Part shown: positions 32,371 to 40,890 of the stretch, in pieces
How the letters are laid out: the number at the start of each line of letters is the position of its first letter
Position numbering within the stretch: the stretch's first letter is position 1
NCBI RefSeq assembly: GCF_009866655.1
Contig: NZ_CP047420.1
Coordinates: 682,001-746,000 of the forward strand
DNA length: 64,000 bases
Direction of reading: 5' to 3'
From: Rathayibacter sp. VKM Ac-2804
GTDB lineage: Bacteria; Actinomycetota; Actinomycetes; Actinomycetales; Microbacteriaceae
Made by a program: the position numbers and the translations under genes
The notes under the pieces: model-generated
The model's database searches: none
Seen by the model: the letters and a program-made list of their open reading frames with translations, nothing else
What the model was told of the DNA's origin: nothing

Positions 32371-33672
32371 TCAGAACGGTGCCGGCGCGTCGACGAAGTG
32401 CGGCCGCGGCGGCGGCTCGGGGGGCCGCCCGGGCAGTGGGGGCGGCCGGTTGCTGATCCGCCGGCCGGTGGGGCTCGTCCACACGATCGTCCCGTCGTCG
32501 ACCTGGTCGTAGGTCCACTGGTCGCCGTGCCGCAGATGGTGGTGCGAGGTGCAGAGCGAGACGAGGTTCTCGAGGGAGGTTTCGCCGCCGTTGCGCCACT
32601 CGAGGGTGTGGTCGGCCTCGCTGGTGCTGGCGGGCCGGGTGCAGCCGGCGAAGCGGCAGGTCTGATCCCGAAGCTGCAGGTGCAGGCGCATCTGCGGCGG
32701 CGGGACCCGGTGGGTGCGGCCCACGGAGACGACCGCGCCGGTCTCCGGATCGGTGAGGACGCGGGTGAAGGAGGCGGCGGTGCGGATCAGCTCGCGAGCG
32801 ATCTCGGCGGACACGGGTCCGTAGCCGTCGAGGTCCGCGGGCGCGTCGTCGAGACCGACCGCGGTGGAGGCGGCGAGGGTCAATCGGACCTCGGCGCGGA
32901 TACCGGGGACGAACGTCGGGTCGGGCCGGTGCTCTTCGTTCGGCGTGGTTCCGGCGATGTCGCCGTCGCAGAGCAGGTCGACGGCGGCGTCGGCGCTGAG
33001 CTGCTGGAGGGTGCGGGGGTCGCCGTCGTCGCGGAGCGTGCGCGCGATGCGGCGGAGGCGGTCGTAAGCGCCCGTCACCGCCGGCGCGGGAGCGTGGACG
33101 CAGAGGGTCGCCATCCCGTCGACGTCCGCGGTGACCCAGACGGCGCGGTCCAGCGCGGCGCGGGCGTGGCGCTCGGCGAGGGGCTGCTCGTGCAGCTCCT
33201 CGCGCCAGCGGCTGAGGGCGCGGCGCAGCTGCGTGGTCGTCATCGTGAGCGCGGCGTCGGCAGCGCACTCGTCGAGTGCCGCGCGGGAGGCTTCCGGGAG
33301 GCTGCTCGCGGTTCTGCAGATCGCCTCGCCGACCTCCCAGAGGATTCGTGCGTCCCTCAGCAGGGCGCGGGTGAGGGGAAGGTGCTCCATCAGCATCTGC
33401 GCGGTCTCGAGGCGGCGCGAGACTTCCCACTCGGAGACGCCGAGCGTGACCGCGAGCTCGGCGCGGATGGAGCGCTGGACGAGGTCACGGGTCTCGCTCC
33501 GGGTCGCACCGCGGGCGAATGATTCCGGAACGGTGAGCGCGACGCGGTAGCCGCGGTGGATGCGTTCCGCGGCTCTCAGGCGCGTCGGGGATGCGGCGCG
33601 CTCGTCGGCCGCGGCGTCTGTGAAGCAGTCGCGCACCTCCGCGAGTGCTGCCGCATTCTCATCTTCTGACAT
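32371..33672 (-). CDS. HNH endonuclease with DUF222 domain, copy A
   Basis: 433 residues. The N-terminal ~300 residues are the helical DUF222 domain (TRLRAAERIHRGYRVALTVPE, SEWEVSRRLETAQMLMEHLPLTRALL). The C-terminal HNH nuclease is CRFAGCTRPASTSEADHTLEW...GGETSLENLVSLCTSHHHLRH, with zinc Cys pairs and the His of EADH, followed by a Pro-rich tail (RPPPLPGRPPEPPPRP). Such proteins occur in many copies per genome in Microbacteriaceae; their biological role is not established. About 85-90% identical by eye to the gene at 51640, and the flanks are also shared. ATG 33672 has a TACGCG-like -10 immediately upstream, suggesting leaderless transcription. Confidence 0.93.
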   Translation of the reverse strand: MSEDENAAALAEVRDCFTDAAADERAASPTRLRAAERIHRGYRVALTVPESFARGATRSETRDLVQRSIRAELAVTLGVSEWEVSRRLETAQMLMEHLPLTRALLRDARILWEVGEAICRTASSLPEASRAALDECAADAALTMTTTQLRRALSRWREELHEQPLAERHARAALDRAVWVTADVDGMATLCVHAPAPAVTGAYDRLRRIARTLRDDGDPRTLQQLSADAAVDLLCDGDIAGTTPNEEHRPDPTFVPGIRAEVRLTLAASTAVGLDDAPADLDGYGPVSAEIARELIRTAASFTRVLTDPETGAVVSVGRTHRVPPPQMRLHLQLRDQTCRFAGCTRPASTSEADHTLEWRNGGETSLENLVSLCTSHHHLRHGDQWTYDQVDDGTIVWTSPTGRRISNRPPPLPGRPPEPPPRPHFVDAPAPF

Positions 33673-34147
33673 ACGCGTATTGAAGCAGGGACCACCGACA
33701 GCCGGGTCGGAACCATGGGCTGATCGGGGACAACGCCGTCAGATCGCGAGTGTGGAGGAGGCTTGTTCCCGAACCTGTCAGTGATGGTGGGTCTCTATAC
33801 GCCGCCGGAGGCGGCTACTCGACCAGCATGCATGGGCCGCCGCAGGCGGCTGCTCGACCCGCACGAAGCTCACGACACGCATCGCGGCTGCGGACGGCGA
33901 CCCCCTGCTGATCGAGTAGCCCGCGCAGCGGGCGTATCGAGATCCACCCTGTCAGAACGGGAGTCTGCAGACGCGACCCGCTGACGACAGCGGGTCTCGA
34001 TACGCCGCCGGAGGCGGCTACTCGGCCGGCATGGAGGGGCCGCTGCTCGACCGGCGTGAACGCGGCGTGTCGAGCACTCGAGCAGCACCACGCGCCGAGC
34101 CTCTAGCGTTGCCGTGTGCCCCTCCGTCCGCTGCCGCGCCCCCGCCC
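33673..34147. other. Repeat-rich intergenic region upstream of the HNH gene
   Basis: 475 bp with no intact gene. It contains three hairpin units (about 33790-33825, 33912-33940, 33993-34024) and a fragment resembling the 3' end of an HNH gene plus its flank (from 33942), which is also present at 53212. A TAGCGT -10-like element at 34104-34109 may serve the permease gene. Confidence 0.6.
33912..33940. repeat. Hairpin repeat, TCGAGTAGCCCGC type
   Basis: Copy of the same ~29-bp inverted repeat with a GCAG centre, upstream of HNH copy A. Confidence 0.85.
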
Positions 34148-35164
34148 GTGAGCGCGCTCGTCGCGCGGCTCGAGCGGCGGCAGATCGGCGTCTACCTCGG
34201 CGCGATCGCCGCCGGCGCGGCGCTCGGGCTGCTGCTGCCCGCCGCGCGGCACCTGGAGGGCGCGATCGAGCCGATGCTCGGGCTGCTGCTGTTCGCGACG
34301 TTCCTCGGCGTGCCCTTCGCGGCGCTCGGCCGCTCGCTGCGGGACGTCCGCTTCCTCGCCGCAGTCGGGGTCCTGAACTTCGTCGTCGTCCCGGTCGTCG
34401 CGTACGGCCTGTCGCGCGTCGTCGCCGAGAGCCCGGCGCTGCTCTTCGGCGTGCTGCTGGTGCTGCTGACGCCCTGCATCGACTACGTGATCGTCTTCGC
34501 CGGTCTCGCGGGCGGCGCCGCCGACCGGCTGCTCGCCGCGGCGCCGCTGCTGATGCTCGCGCAGCTCCTGCTCCTTCCCCTCTCCTTGCTGCTCTTCCTC
34601 GGTCCGGAGGGCGTCGCCGTCGTCGAGATCGCCCCGTTCGCGCGCGCGTTCCTGCTGCTGATCGTCCTGCCGCTCGCCGCCGCCGCGCTCGTGCAGGCGC
34701 TCGGCCGCCGGCACCGCGCGGGGCGGGTCGTCGAGTCGACGATGCTCGGACTGATGGTCCCGCTGATGGCGGCGACCCTGCTCGTCGTCGTCGCCTCGCA
34801 GATCGGGGCGGTCGGGGCCGCCGCCGGGAGGCTGCTCGTCCTCGTCCCCCTCTACACGGCGTTCCTCGCGCTGATGGTCGCGGCCGGTCTCGGCGTCGCC
34901 CGGCTCTTCCGGCTGGACGTCCCCGTGACCCGGGCGCTCGTGTTCAGCGGGGCGACGCGCAACTCCCTCGTGGTGCTGCCGCTCGCGCTCGCGCTCCCCG
35001 CGCCGCTCGCGCTCGCGCCCGTCGTCGTCGTGACGCAGACCCTGGTCGAGCTGATCGGCATGGTCGTGCTTGTGCGGCTGCTCCCGCGCCTCGTCCCACC
35101 CGCGCCCGCCCCGTGCGCGCCCACGCCTCCCGCGCCCGCGCCGCGCGCGCCCACCCCCGAGTAG
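34148..35164 (+). CDS. BASS/ACR3-like permease (bile acid:sodium symporter superfamily; possible arsenite efflux)
   Basis: 338 residues with about ten transmembrane helices. Segments such as LLFATFLGVPFAAL, LLTPCIDYVIVFAGLAGG (a conserved Cys in the fourth helix), FSGATRNSLVVLPLALALP and VVTQTLVELIGMVVLVRLLPRL match the 'arsenic resistance protein'/ACR3 branch of the BASS superfamily. No arsenate reductase or ArsR is nearby, so arsenic transport is only a possibility. GTG 34148 is chosen because it begins the protein-like sequence; upstream codons are Pro/Ala-rich. The C-terminus is a P-A-P repeat tail of about 20 residues. Confidence 0.75.
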   Translation: MSALVARLERRQIGVYLGAIAAGAALGLLLPAARHLEGAIEPMLGLLLFATFLGVPFAALGRSLRDVRFLAAVGVLNFVVVPVVAYGLSRVVAESPALLFGVLLVLLTPCIDYVIVFAGLAGGAADRLLAAAPLLMLAQLLLLPLSLLLFLGPEGVAVVEIAPFARAFLLLIVLPLAAAALVQALGRRHRAGRVVESTMLGLMVPLMAATLLVVVASQIGAVGAAAGRLLVLVPLYTAFLALMVAAGLGVARLFRLDVPVTRALVFSGATRNSLVVLPLALALPAPLALAPVVVVTQTLVELIGMVVLVRLLPRLVPPAPAPCAPTPPAPAPRAPTPE

Positions 35165-35245
35165 GGCCCGGCGCCCGGATCCGCTTCCCCGGGCGCACGG
35201 CGCCGAACTACGCTCGGCGGCGCCCCCCCTCGAGAGGATCCCGTC

Positions 35246-35749
35246 GTGCCCGGCTCCGCCCCGCCCTGCTCCGCCGCGCCCCTCGCGCGCCGCACCCTCG
35301 TCGGAGCGGCGTGGGCCGCTCCGGTCGTCGCGCTCGCCGTCTCCGCACCGACCGCCGCGGCCAGCGGGATGCTGCCGCCGCTCGGCGCCCGCGCCGACGG
35401 CCCCGTGGAGTACGCGCCGTCGTCCTCGACCGAGTACCGCGTCTTCGTGACCAACACCGGCTCCACCCCGCTCCCGGGCGGGTCCGTGATCGCCGTCCTC
35501 CAGGATCCGGGCGACGGCTACGCGTTCGACGGCTACAACGGTCAGCAGTGGAGCTACGCGTACGGGTTCCCCGAGGGGCGGGTCGCCCTCCGCTACGATC
35601 CGGCGCTCGCGCCCGGCGAGGAGTCCGTCGTCCTCTTCCTGCTCATCGCCAACGCCGATCGCACGCAGAGCCCGGTCCCCGTGGCGGACCTGGTCATCAC
35701 CGCGCCGGGCTTCGACGCCACGGTGCTGCCGCTGACGGTCCCGTACTGA
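35246..35749 (+). CDS. Small Tat-type secreted protein, unknown function
   Basis: 167 residues. LARRTLVGAAWAAPVVALAV followed by SAPTAAAS is a twin-arginine signal of the kind common in small Microbacteriaceae exoproteins. The mature ~125 residues are strand-rich (EYRVFVTNTGSTPLPGGSVIAVL, VPVADLVITAPGFDATVLPLTVPY), Ig-like in character. GAGAGGATCCC precedes the ATG. A second protein with the same signal-peptide style is encoded at 35970 on the other strand. Confidence 0.7.
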   Translation: MPGSAPPCSAAPLARRTLVGAAWAAPVVALAVSAPTAAASGMLPPLGARADGPVEYAPSSSTEYRVFVTNTGSTPLPGGSVIAVLQDPGDGYAFDGYNGQQWSYAYGFPEGRVALRYDPALAPGEESVVLFLLIANADRTQSPVPVADLVITAPGFDATVLPLTVPY

Positions 35750-35824
35750 TCGGCCGCCGCGCGTCCGCCGGACGGGCGGCGCCCCGCCGCGGCGAGTGCC
35801 GTCGATCGCACAAGATCAGGATTC

Positions 35825-35935
35825 TCCAGTCGGGCCGCTCCGATCAGCAAGGGTCTGGTCTCCTCGTCCGAGCACGGTCAGATCGCGTTCACCGTCCCCG
35901 GCATGGCGGGCTGCGTCGAAGGGAACCGCGAGGAG
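35825..35935 (+). pseudogene. Possible remnant of an AAA ATPase C-terminal winged helix
   Basis: In one plus frame the DNA reads PISKGLVSSSEHGQIAFTVPGM, which resembles the C-terminal 'KGLIYSP.HG..AFTVP.M' segment of actinobacterial AAA-family ATPases. Nothing upstream or downstream continues it. If real it is a short fossil of a lost gene; the match is by eye only. Confidence 0.35.
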
Positions 35936-35969
35936 CTCGACGACGCCCGCAGGCCCGGCGTCCGACGCG

Positions 35970-36527
35970 TCAGCCGGCCGAGCAGATGCTCACGCTCTGC
36001 TCGACCGACGCCGAGTTCTTGGATCCGGTGCCGACGGTGCCGTCGATGAGCTCGACCATCGCGGCCAGCCCGTACCGGACGGTGGAGGAGAGCGTGGTGA
36101 TCAGCGACACGGTCGCGCCCGCGGTCAGCGGGCTGGTGAGAACCGCCACCCGCGCGGTGCCGCTGAGGACCTCGATCGAGGCGATCTCGGGGGTCGCGCG
36201 GAAGGTGCCGATGTTCGCGACCCCTCTGCCGGTGATGATGATCCTCGTGCCGGCGGGCAGATCGCCGCTGCCTGCGGTGAGAGTGAAGCCGGGGCCGCGG
36301 ATGCCGGGGACGGCGCAGCGGCCGGCCAGCACGAAGGCTCCGACATCCCCGGCGGAGGCGGCGGCGGCCGGGGTGCCGACTGCGACTGCGACGACGGGAA
36401 CGGTCCAGGCCGCGGCGGTGACGGAGCGGCGCGAGAGGCCGCGCGAAGCGGTGACGGGTGCGGAATCGGTGTCGGTCAAGGCGGCCCTCTCGGTCGGTGG
36501 CGGGACGGGAGGCGCCGCGTCGATCAT
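35970..36527 (-). CDS. Tat-type secreted protein, unknown function
   Basis: LSRRSVTAAAWTVPVVAVAV followed by GTPAAAASA is a twin-arginine signal like that of the 35246 protein. The mature ~130 residues carry two cysteines (AGRCAVPG and the C-terminal SVSICSAG) that could form a disulfide, and Thr/Ser/Val-rich strands. ATG 36527 is listed. A TTG at 36480 with GAGAGGG just upstream would give a shorter, more typical N-terminus and may be the real start. Divergent from the membrane protein at 36598. Confidence 0.65.
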   Translation of the reverse strand: MIDAAPPVPPPTERAALTDTDSAPVTASRGLSRRSVTAAAWTVPVVAVAVGTPAAAASAGDVGAFVLAGRCAVPGIRGPGFTLTAGSGDLPAGTRIIITGRGVANIGTFRATPEIASIEVLSGTARVAVLTSPLTAGATVSLITTLSSTVRYGLAAMVELIDGTVGTGSKNSASVEQSVSICSAG

Positions 36528-36597
36528 CGCAGCGTCCGCGGGCGGAGCGCGGCTCGCCGCTGGCCCCCGAGTAGGGCGAGTGTGCGAGGCTGCCCGG

Positions 36598-37140
36598 ATG
36601 GCATCGGAGCAGGACGGCCCCCCGCGGTTCGCCGACCCGCGCCGGCTGGGCGCGGTCGTCGGCCTGGCCGGCGCGGTCGTCTTCGCCTTCTCCTCCTCGC
36701 CCGCGGAGCCGGTCGCGCTCATCGCCCGTGTCCTCGTCGCCGCGACCGTCGCTGCCGCGCTCTGGTTCCTCTTCGTCCGGCCGCGCCCGCTCGGGCCCTT
36801 CGTGCCGCCGAAGCCCTCGCGGCTCGCCGTCTACGGCGCCTGCGTCGTCGCCGAGTTCGCGCTCATCGCCGTCGGCAGCCGCGCTCTCGAGGCGGCGGGT
36901 CGCGGCGAGCTGAGGTCCGCGCTCATCGCGCTCGTCGTCGGGCTCCACTTCCTGCCGTTCGCGTGGGCGTTCTCCGAGCGGATGTTCGCGCTGCTCGGCG
37001 GTGCGCTGGTCGTGCTCGGCGGCCTCGGCCTGCTCGTCGGCGGCAACGACGCGGCTGTGCTGGCCGCGGTCGCGTCGGGAGTCGCGATGGCGCTGATCCT
37101 GCTCGCGTACGCCCTCGGCGCCTTCGCCCCGAGGCACTGA
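36598..37140 (+). CDS. Small integral membrane protein, unknown function
   Basis: 180 residues, five or six predicted helices (LGAVVGLAGAVVFAFSS, ALIARVLVAATVAAALWFLF, RLAVYGACVVAEFALIAVG, ALIALVVGLHFLPFAWAFSE, MFALLGGALVVLGGLGLLVG, a last Ala-rich helix). 'GLHFLPFA' is also seen in DUF6609/DUF308-like small membrane proteins, but I cannot name the family firmly. The start ATG is 36598-36600. Downstream gene is the sigma factor after a 130-bp gap. Confidence 0.65.
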   Translation: MASEQDGPPRFADPRRLGAVVGLAGAVVFAFSSSPAEPVALIARVLVAATVAAALWFLFVRPRPLGPFVPPKPSRLAVYGACVVAEFALIAVGSRALEAAGRGELRSALIALVVGLHFLPFAWAFSERMFALLGGALVVLGGLGLLVGGNDAAVLAAVASGVAMALILLAYALGAFAPRH

Positions 37141-37270
37141 CCGCCGCTCGTCTCCTCACCGTCTGAGATCTCTCTCATAGACTCGAGCGCAGTGCCCGGA
37201 TGAACGTCTCGCTCCTCCGGTTCGTACCCCCTGCGACGGGCCGCTTTGCCGGTCGGGACAGGAGGCGCCG

Positions 37271-37888
37271 ATGGCACTCGCGGCGCTGACGATGCCGGCG
37301 GCCACCAGGCCGGCGGCCACCAGGCGACGAGGGGACCGCACCGCGATGACGCAGCCCGACCCGCGGCCGACGCCCCGGCCCGCCGCCCCGCTCGACCTGG
37401 TCGCGGCGTTCGACGAGCACGGGTCCGCCCTGCTCGGCTTCGCCGTCAACGCGCTGCGCGACCGCGGTCTCGCGGAGGACTGCGTGCAGGAGACGTTCCT
37501 GCGCGCCTGGCGCTCGCGCGAGCGCTACGCCGCGGAGCGCGCGAGCCCGCGCACCTGGCTGTTCGCGATCGCCCGCAACGTGATCGTCGACGCGCACCGC
37601 TCCGTCCAGCGGCTGCCGCGGATCGTGCCGGCCGAGGTGCTCGAGGACGTCGCCGGCGAGGACGTCGATCCGCTCGAGCCGCTGATGATGGTCGAGGCGC
37701 TCGCCCGCCTCTCGCCCGAGCACCGCCAGGTGGTCGTCGCGATCCACCTCCGCGGCGAGAGCTACGCCGAGGTGTCCGCGGCGACCGGAGTCGCGGTCGC
37801 GACGCTCCGGACCCGCACGTTCTACGCTCTCAAGGCGCTCCGCACGCATCTCGCGGGGCCCGATTCGACCCCGGAGGACCGATCGTGA
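37271..37888 (+). CDS. ECF-type RNA polymerase sigma factor
   Basis: Sigma-70 region 2: FDEHGSALLGFAVNALRDRGLAEDCVQETFLRAWRS, with the DCVQETFLRAW core. WLFAIARNVIVDAHRS follows. Region 4: LARLSPEHRQVVVAIHLRGESYAEVSAATGVAVATLRTRTFYALKALR. 205 residues from ATG 37271, which has a strong AGGAGG 6 nt upstream; Met26 is a possible internal start. The gene ends in a 4-bp overlap (GTGA) with a membrane protein that is the likely anti-sigma factor. A TAGACT -10-like element is at 37179-37184. Confidence 0.9.
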   Translation: MALAALTMPAATRPAATRRRGDRTAMTQPDPRPTPRPAAPLDLVAAFDEHGSALLGFAVNALRDRGLAEDCVQETFLRAWRSRERYAAERASPRTWLFAIARNVIVDAHRSVQRLPRIVPAEVLEDVAGEDVDPLEPLMMVEALARLSPEHRQVVVAIHLRGESYAEVSAATGVAVATLRTRTFYALKALRTHLAGPDSTPEDRS

Positions 37889-38679
37889 CTGGTGCTGACG
37901 GACGCGGTGCTGACGGACGCGGTGCCGACGGTCGCGGTGCCGACGGACGCGGTGCCGACGGCGAGGGCGGGCGCCGCGAGGAGCTGATCGCCGCGGCCCT
38001 CGCCGGCGAGCTGTCGGACGGGGAGGCCGCCGAGCTCGACCGGCTGCGGGCGGCGGACCCGAGCGTGGACGAGGAGCTGGCCTCCTTCGGCGCCGTGCTC
38101 TCCGGGCTGGGCGGGGTCGGCCGTTGGGAGGAGCCCGAGCCCTCGGCGGACCTGCGCGCGCGGGTGGCGGCGCTCGCCGGACCGGCGCTGGTGGCGGTCC
38201 CGAGGGCCCGGGGCGAGGAGCCGCGGAGTGCGCCGGCCCGGCCCGCGCGCGGTCGCCGGATCGCGCTCGGGGTGACGGCGGCCGCCGCCTGCGTCGCGAT
38301 CGGGGCGTTCGGCGGTCTCGCCCTGCAGTCGCTCGGCGACCGTCCCCCCGAGGGCGGGCCGGGCACGCTCGGCGCCGTCGAGCCGATCGCCTTCGCCGAG
38401 GACTCGGCCCTCGAGATCGACGCCGAGCTCGTCGCGCACACCTGGGGCACCGAGACGATCCTGCGCGGCAGCGGCTTCGCCGTCGGCGAGAGCTACGAGG
38501 TCGTCCTCGTCACCGAGACCGGCGTGCGGCTGCCCTCCGGCTCGTTCCTCGGGAGCGAGGCCTCCCTCGACTGCGCGATGAACGCGGCCGTGCTGCGCGC
38601 CTCCGTCGCCTCGATCGAGATCACCGACGAGAGCGGCGGCGCCGTCGCGGTCGCCGAGCTGCCGGTCGTCGAGAGCTGA
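37885..38679 (+). CDS. Putative membrane-bound anti-sigma factor (RskA-like)
   Basis: 264 residues: cytoplasmic N-terminal part with EELIAAALAGELSDGEAAELDRL (an anti-sigma/zinc-finger-like helical region without the HxxxCxxC cysteines), one transmembrane helix (IALGVTAAAACVAIGAFGGLAL, shown in part), and an extracellular domain ending in two conserved-looking cysteine-poor strands (VGESYEVVLVTETGVRLPSGSF). The domain order matches RskA-type regulators, and the overlap with the sigma gene supports the role. The first 26 residues are five repeats of GADGR encoded by a 15-bp tandem repeat. Confidence 0.78.
   Translation: MTGADGRGADGRGADGRGADGRGADGEGGRREELIAAALAGELSDGEAAELDRLRAADPSVDEELASFGAVLSGLGGVGRWEEPEPSADLRARVAALAGPALVAVPRARGEEPRSAPARPARGRRIALGVTAAAACVAIGAFGGLALQSLGDRPPEGGPGTLGAVEPIAFAEDSALEIDAELVAHTWGTETILRGSGFAVGESYEVVLVTETGVRLPSGSFLGSEASLDCAMNAAVLRASVASIEITDESGGAVAVAELPVVES
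37891..37965 (+). repeat. 15-bp tandem repeat encoding GADGR x5 in the anti-sigma gene
   Basis: Five consecutive units of GGTGCYGACGGWCGC (the last one diverged to end in GCGAG) directly after the GTG start. Gain or loss of a unit keeps the frame, so length can vary without loss of function. Confidence 0.9.
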
Positions 38680-38707
38680 CGGGCCAGGCGGCGATCGGTC
38701 CGCCGGC

Positions 38708-39778
38708 TCAGCGCCGCGGCGCCGGCACCAGCCGGGTCAGCCGGCCGATCAGCCACTCCACGGGGCCGCGGCCGACGAAGCGCCACCACAGCACCGCGAC
38801 CGCCCAGACCCCCAGCACCAGGAGGAGGGCGGCGCCGGGGGTGTCGACGACGTAGCCGAGGCCCCGGGCCGCGAAGGCGGCCACGACCGCGACCTGCAGC
38901 AGGTACACCGAGAGCGCGAGCGAGCCGACGGCGCGGAACGGCGTGAGCACCGCCGCGATCACCGCGCTCGCCGGCCGCCGCCGGACGGTCGCGAGCAGCA
39001 CGACGGCGACGTCCGCGGCGAGCACCAGGCCGAGGTCGTGCAGCGTGTCCGGGTAGCTGCCGGACACGGAGTCGAGGCCGACCAGCCGCTCGAGCACCGG
39101 CCGCACCGGGTACGCGAGCACGGCGACGACGGCGAGCACTGCGAGCAGGCGGTCGCGCCGGAAGCCGTGCCGCAGCAGCAGCGCGCCGAGCAGGAAGAAG
39201 GGGAGCAGATTCGTCAGCCGGTAGTGCGGATCGACGAAGCTCCACTGCAGCACGAGGCCCACCGGCGTCCGCGCGTAGAGGACCGTCGGATCCGCGCCCG
39301 CCGCGACCGCCGCGTTCAGCGGGGCGCCCGCCACCAGCACGACGGCCGCGGCGAGCGCGACGAGGCGGCTGCGCAGGAGCAGGATCGGCGTCCCGAGCGC
39401 GAGGGTGAGCCCGAGGTGCGGCAGCACGATCGCGATCCAGCTGCCCCAGCCGCCCAGCCAGACGCCGAGCGCGACGAGCACCGCCCCGCGGATCAGGTTC
39501 TGCACGACCACGCGCCCACCGGACGCGCCGGGCCGCGCGAGCACCAGCGCGGCGGACATCCCCATCACCAGCGCGAACAGGGGCGACGCGAGGTCGTTGA
39601 CGTTCGCCGCCGCGAAGCCGATCGCCCCGCCGCGCAGGCTCGGCACGAGCGGCAGCGCGTGCGCGATCAGCATCGCCACGATCGCGATCCCGCGCAGGAC
39701 GTCGGGCACGAGGACCCGGTCCGGCTGCAGCCGCGGGGCGGTCGGGGCGGCGCGCGAGACGGTCGTGGTCGCATCCAT
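38708..39778 (-). CDS. DUF418/DUF1624-like multi-pass membrane protein
   Basis: 356 residues and about ten membrane helices. The opening VPDVLRGIAIVAMLIAHALP and NDLASPLFALVMGMSAALVLARP are the pattern of the DUF1624/heparan-acetyltransferase-like family, and the C-terminal PFRAVGSLALSVYLLQ...LLVLGVWAVAVLWWRFVGRGPVEWLIGRLT (in parts) is the DUF418 signature. Possibly an acyl or acetyl transfer function in the membrane. ATG 39778 has a TAGCCT -10 about 8 nt upstream, suggesting a leaderless mRNA; the longer frame to 40105 is rejected as Arg-rich. Confidence 0.82.
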   Translation of the reverse strand: MDATTTVSRAAPTAPRLQPDRVLVPDVLRGIAIVAMLIAHALPLVPSLRGGAIGFAAANVNDLASPLFALVMGMSAALVLARPGASGGRVVVQNLIRGAVLVALGVWLGGWGSWIAIVLPHLGLTLALGTPILLLRSRLVALAAAVVLVAGAPLNAAVAAGADPTVLYARTPVGLVLQWSFVDPHYRLTNLLPFFLLGALLLRHGFRRDRLLAVLAVVAVLAYPVRPVLERLVGLDSVSGSYPDTLHDLGLVLAADVAVVLLATVRRRPASAVIAAVLTPFRAVGSLALSVYLLQVAVVAAFAARGLGYVVDTPGAALLLVLGVWAVAVLWWRFVGRGPVEWLIGRLTRLVPAPRR

Positions 39779-40007
39779 GGGGGAGAGGCTACGGCGTGGC
39801 CGCCCGCGCCCGCGCGCCGTCGCGCGCCGGGTCGCCCCCCACCGCCGCGCGACGCTCGCGGCGCGTCCGTGCCCGCGTCCGTCGCCTCTCCGGCTCGTGG
39901 AACGCGGCCGGGCTCGCGGGATCCTGCGGCTTCCGCGTGCCGGGGCGGTTCCTGCGAGCCCGGACCGATCGCGCGCGACGAGCGGGTGCGGGCGGCATGC
40001 TGGAGGG

Positions 40008-40877
40008 ATGACCGACGCCATCACGCCCGCCGCGCCGTCCGAGCGCCGCGCCCGCCCGCCCCGCCCGCAGCTCGTCCTGACCGTCCTGCGCACCGAGCGG
40101 CTCACCGAGCACTTCGTGCGCGTGCACCTCGGCGGCGAGGGCTTCGACGCCTTCGTCGCGGCGGCGGATCCCGACCGGCTCGCCGCGACCGACCGCTACG
40201 TCAAGCTGCTGCTCGCCCCGCCCGGCGTCGCCCTCGAGCCGCCGCACGACCTCGACGCCCTGCGCGCCCGCCTCGCCCCCGAGGAGCTCCCGGTGCGCCG
40301 GACCTACACGATCCGCTCCGTCGACCTCGAGGCGCGCAGCCTCGCCATCGACTTCGTCCTGCACGGCGACGAGGGAGTGGCCGGACCGTGGGCCGCTTCC
40401 GCGCGCCCCGGCGATCGGCTCGAGATGTCGGCGCCCGGCGGCGCCTGGGCGCCCCGCGCCGACGCCGCGAACCTGCTGCTCGGCGACGAGTCGGCGCTGC
40501 CGGCGATCGCCGCGGCGCTGGAGTCCATGCCCGCCGGCGCCCGCGGCACCGCCCTGATCGAGGTGCACGGCGCCGAGGACGAGCTGCCGCTGACCGTCCC
40601 CGCGGGCGTCGAGGTGCGCTGGCTGCACCGCGGTGACGAGGAGGCGGGGCAGGCCCTGACCGCCGCCGTCGCGGAGCTGACCCGCCCGGACGGCGCCGTC
40701 GAGGTCTTCGCCCACGGCGAGCGGACGGCGATGAAGCGGCTCCGCGCGATCCTCCAGGACGACTGGGGCGTCGAGCGCGCGGCGCTCTCGCTCTCGGCCT
40801 ACTGGGCGCTCGGCCGTGCCGAGGACCGCTTCCAGGCCGAGAAGCGCGAGCCGGTCGGCGCGATCTTCGCCGACTGA
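40008..40877 (+). CDS. Siderophore-interacting protein (FAD-binding ferric-siderophore reductase family)
   Basis: 289 residues: FAD-binding domain with RRTYTIRSVD (RxYTxR motif) and IDFVLHGDEGVAGPWAASARPGDRLEM, then a SIP-type NAD(P)H domain (LLLGDESALPAIAAAL, VFAHGERTAMKRLR, YWALGRAEDRF). These are the motifs of ViuB/SIP proteins that release iron from siderophores by reduction in the cytoplasm. No siderophore transporter is adjacent. GGAGGG is directly before ATG 40008. Ends 13 bp before a strong terminator. Confidence 0.9.
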   Translation: MTDAITPAAPSERRARPPRPQLVLTVLRTERLTEHFVRVHLGGEGFDAFVAAADPDRLAATDRYVKLLLAPPGVALEPPHDLDALRARLAPEELPVRRTYTIRSVDLEARSLAIDFVLHGDEGVAGPWAASARPGDRLEMSAPGGAWAPRADAANLLLGDESALPAIAAALESMPAGARGTALIEVHGAEDELPLTVPAGVEVRWLHRGDEEAGQALTAAVAELTRPDGAVEVFAHGERTAMKRLRAILQDDWGVERAALSLSAYWALGRAEDRFQAEKREPVGAIFAD

Positions 40878-40890
40878 CGGCGGTCGGGAG

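Larger units (their letters stand above)
32064..34030. mobile_element. HNH-gene module, copy A
   Basis: A ~1.97-kb unit homologous to 51497-53303 (copy B). It starts with ATCGAGCGGAGGGGGCGCC, contains hairpin repeats, the DUF222-HNH gene, a shared ~110-bp 5' flank (TTCTGACATACG.GTATTGAA...GATCGGGGACA...GTCAGATCG), another hairpin, and a short remnant resembling the end of a further HNH gene (GATCCACC..GTCAGAACGG, at 33942 and again at 32362 beside the intact gene). It has no transposase and no clear target-site duplication. Copy A carries extra hairpin units and a 9-bp satellite that copy B lacks. Confidence 0.55.

Noticed and set aside
32064..34030. Insertion sequence with transposase
   Set aside because: No transposase motif; the only protein is a DUF222-HNH nuclease and terminal inverted repeats are not clear. 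Kept as a possible module only.
37199..37288. Short upstream reading frame (29 codons) before the sigma factor gene
   Set aside because: No ribosome site and no attenuator-like features; overlaps the sigma start out of frame. Probably chance.
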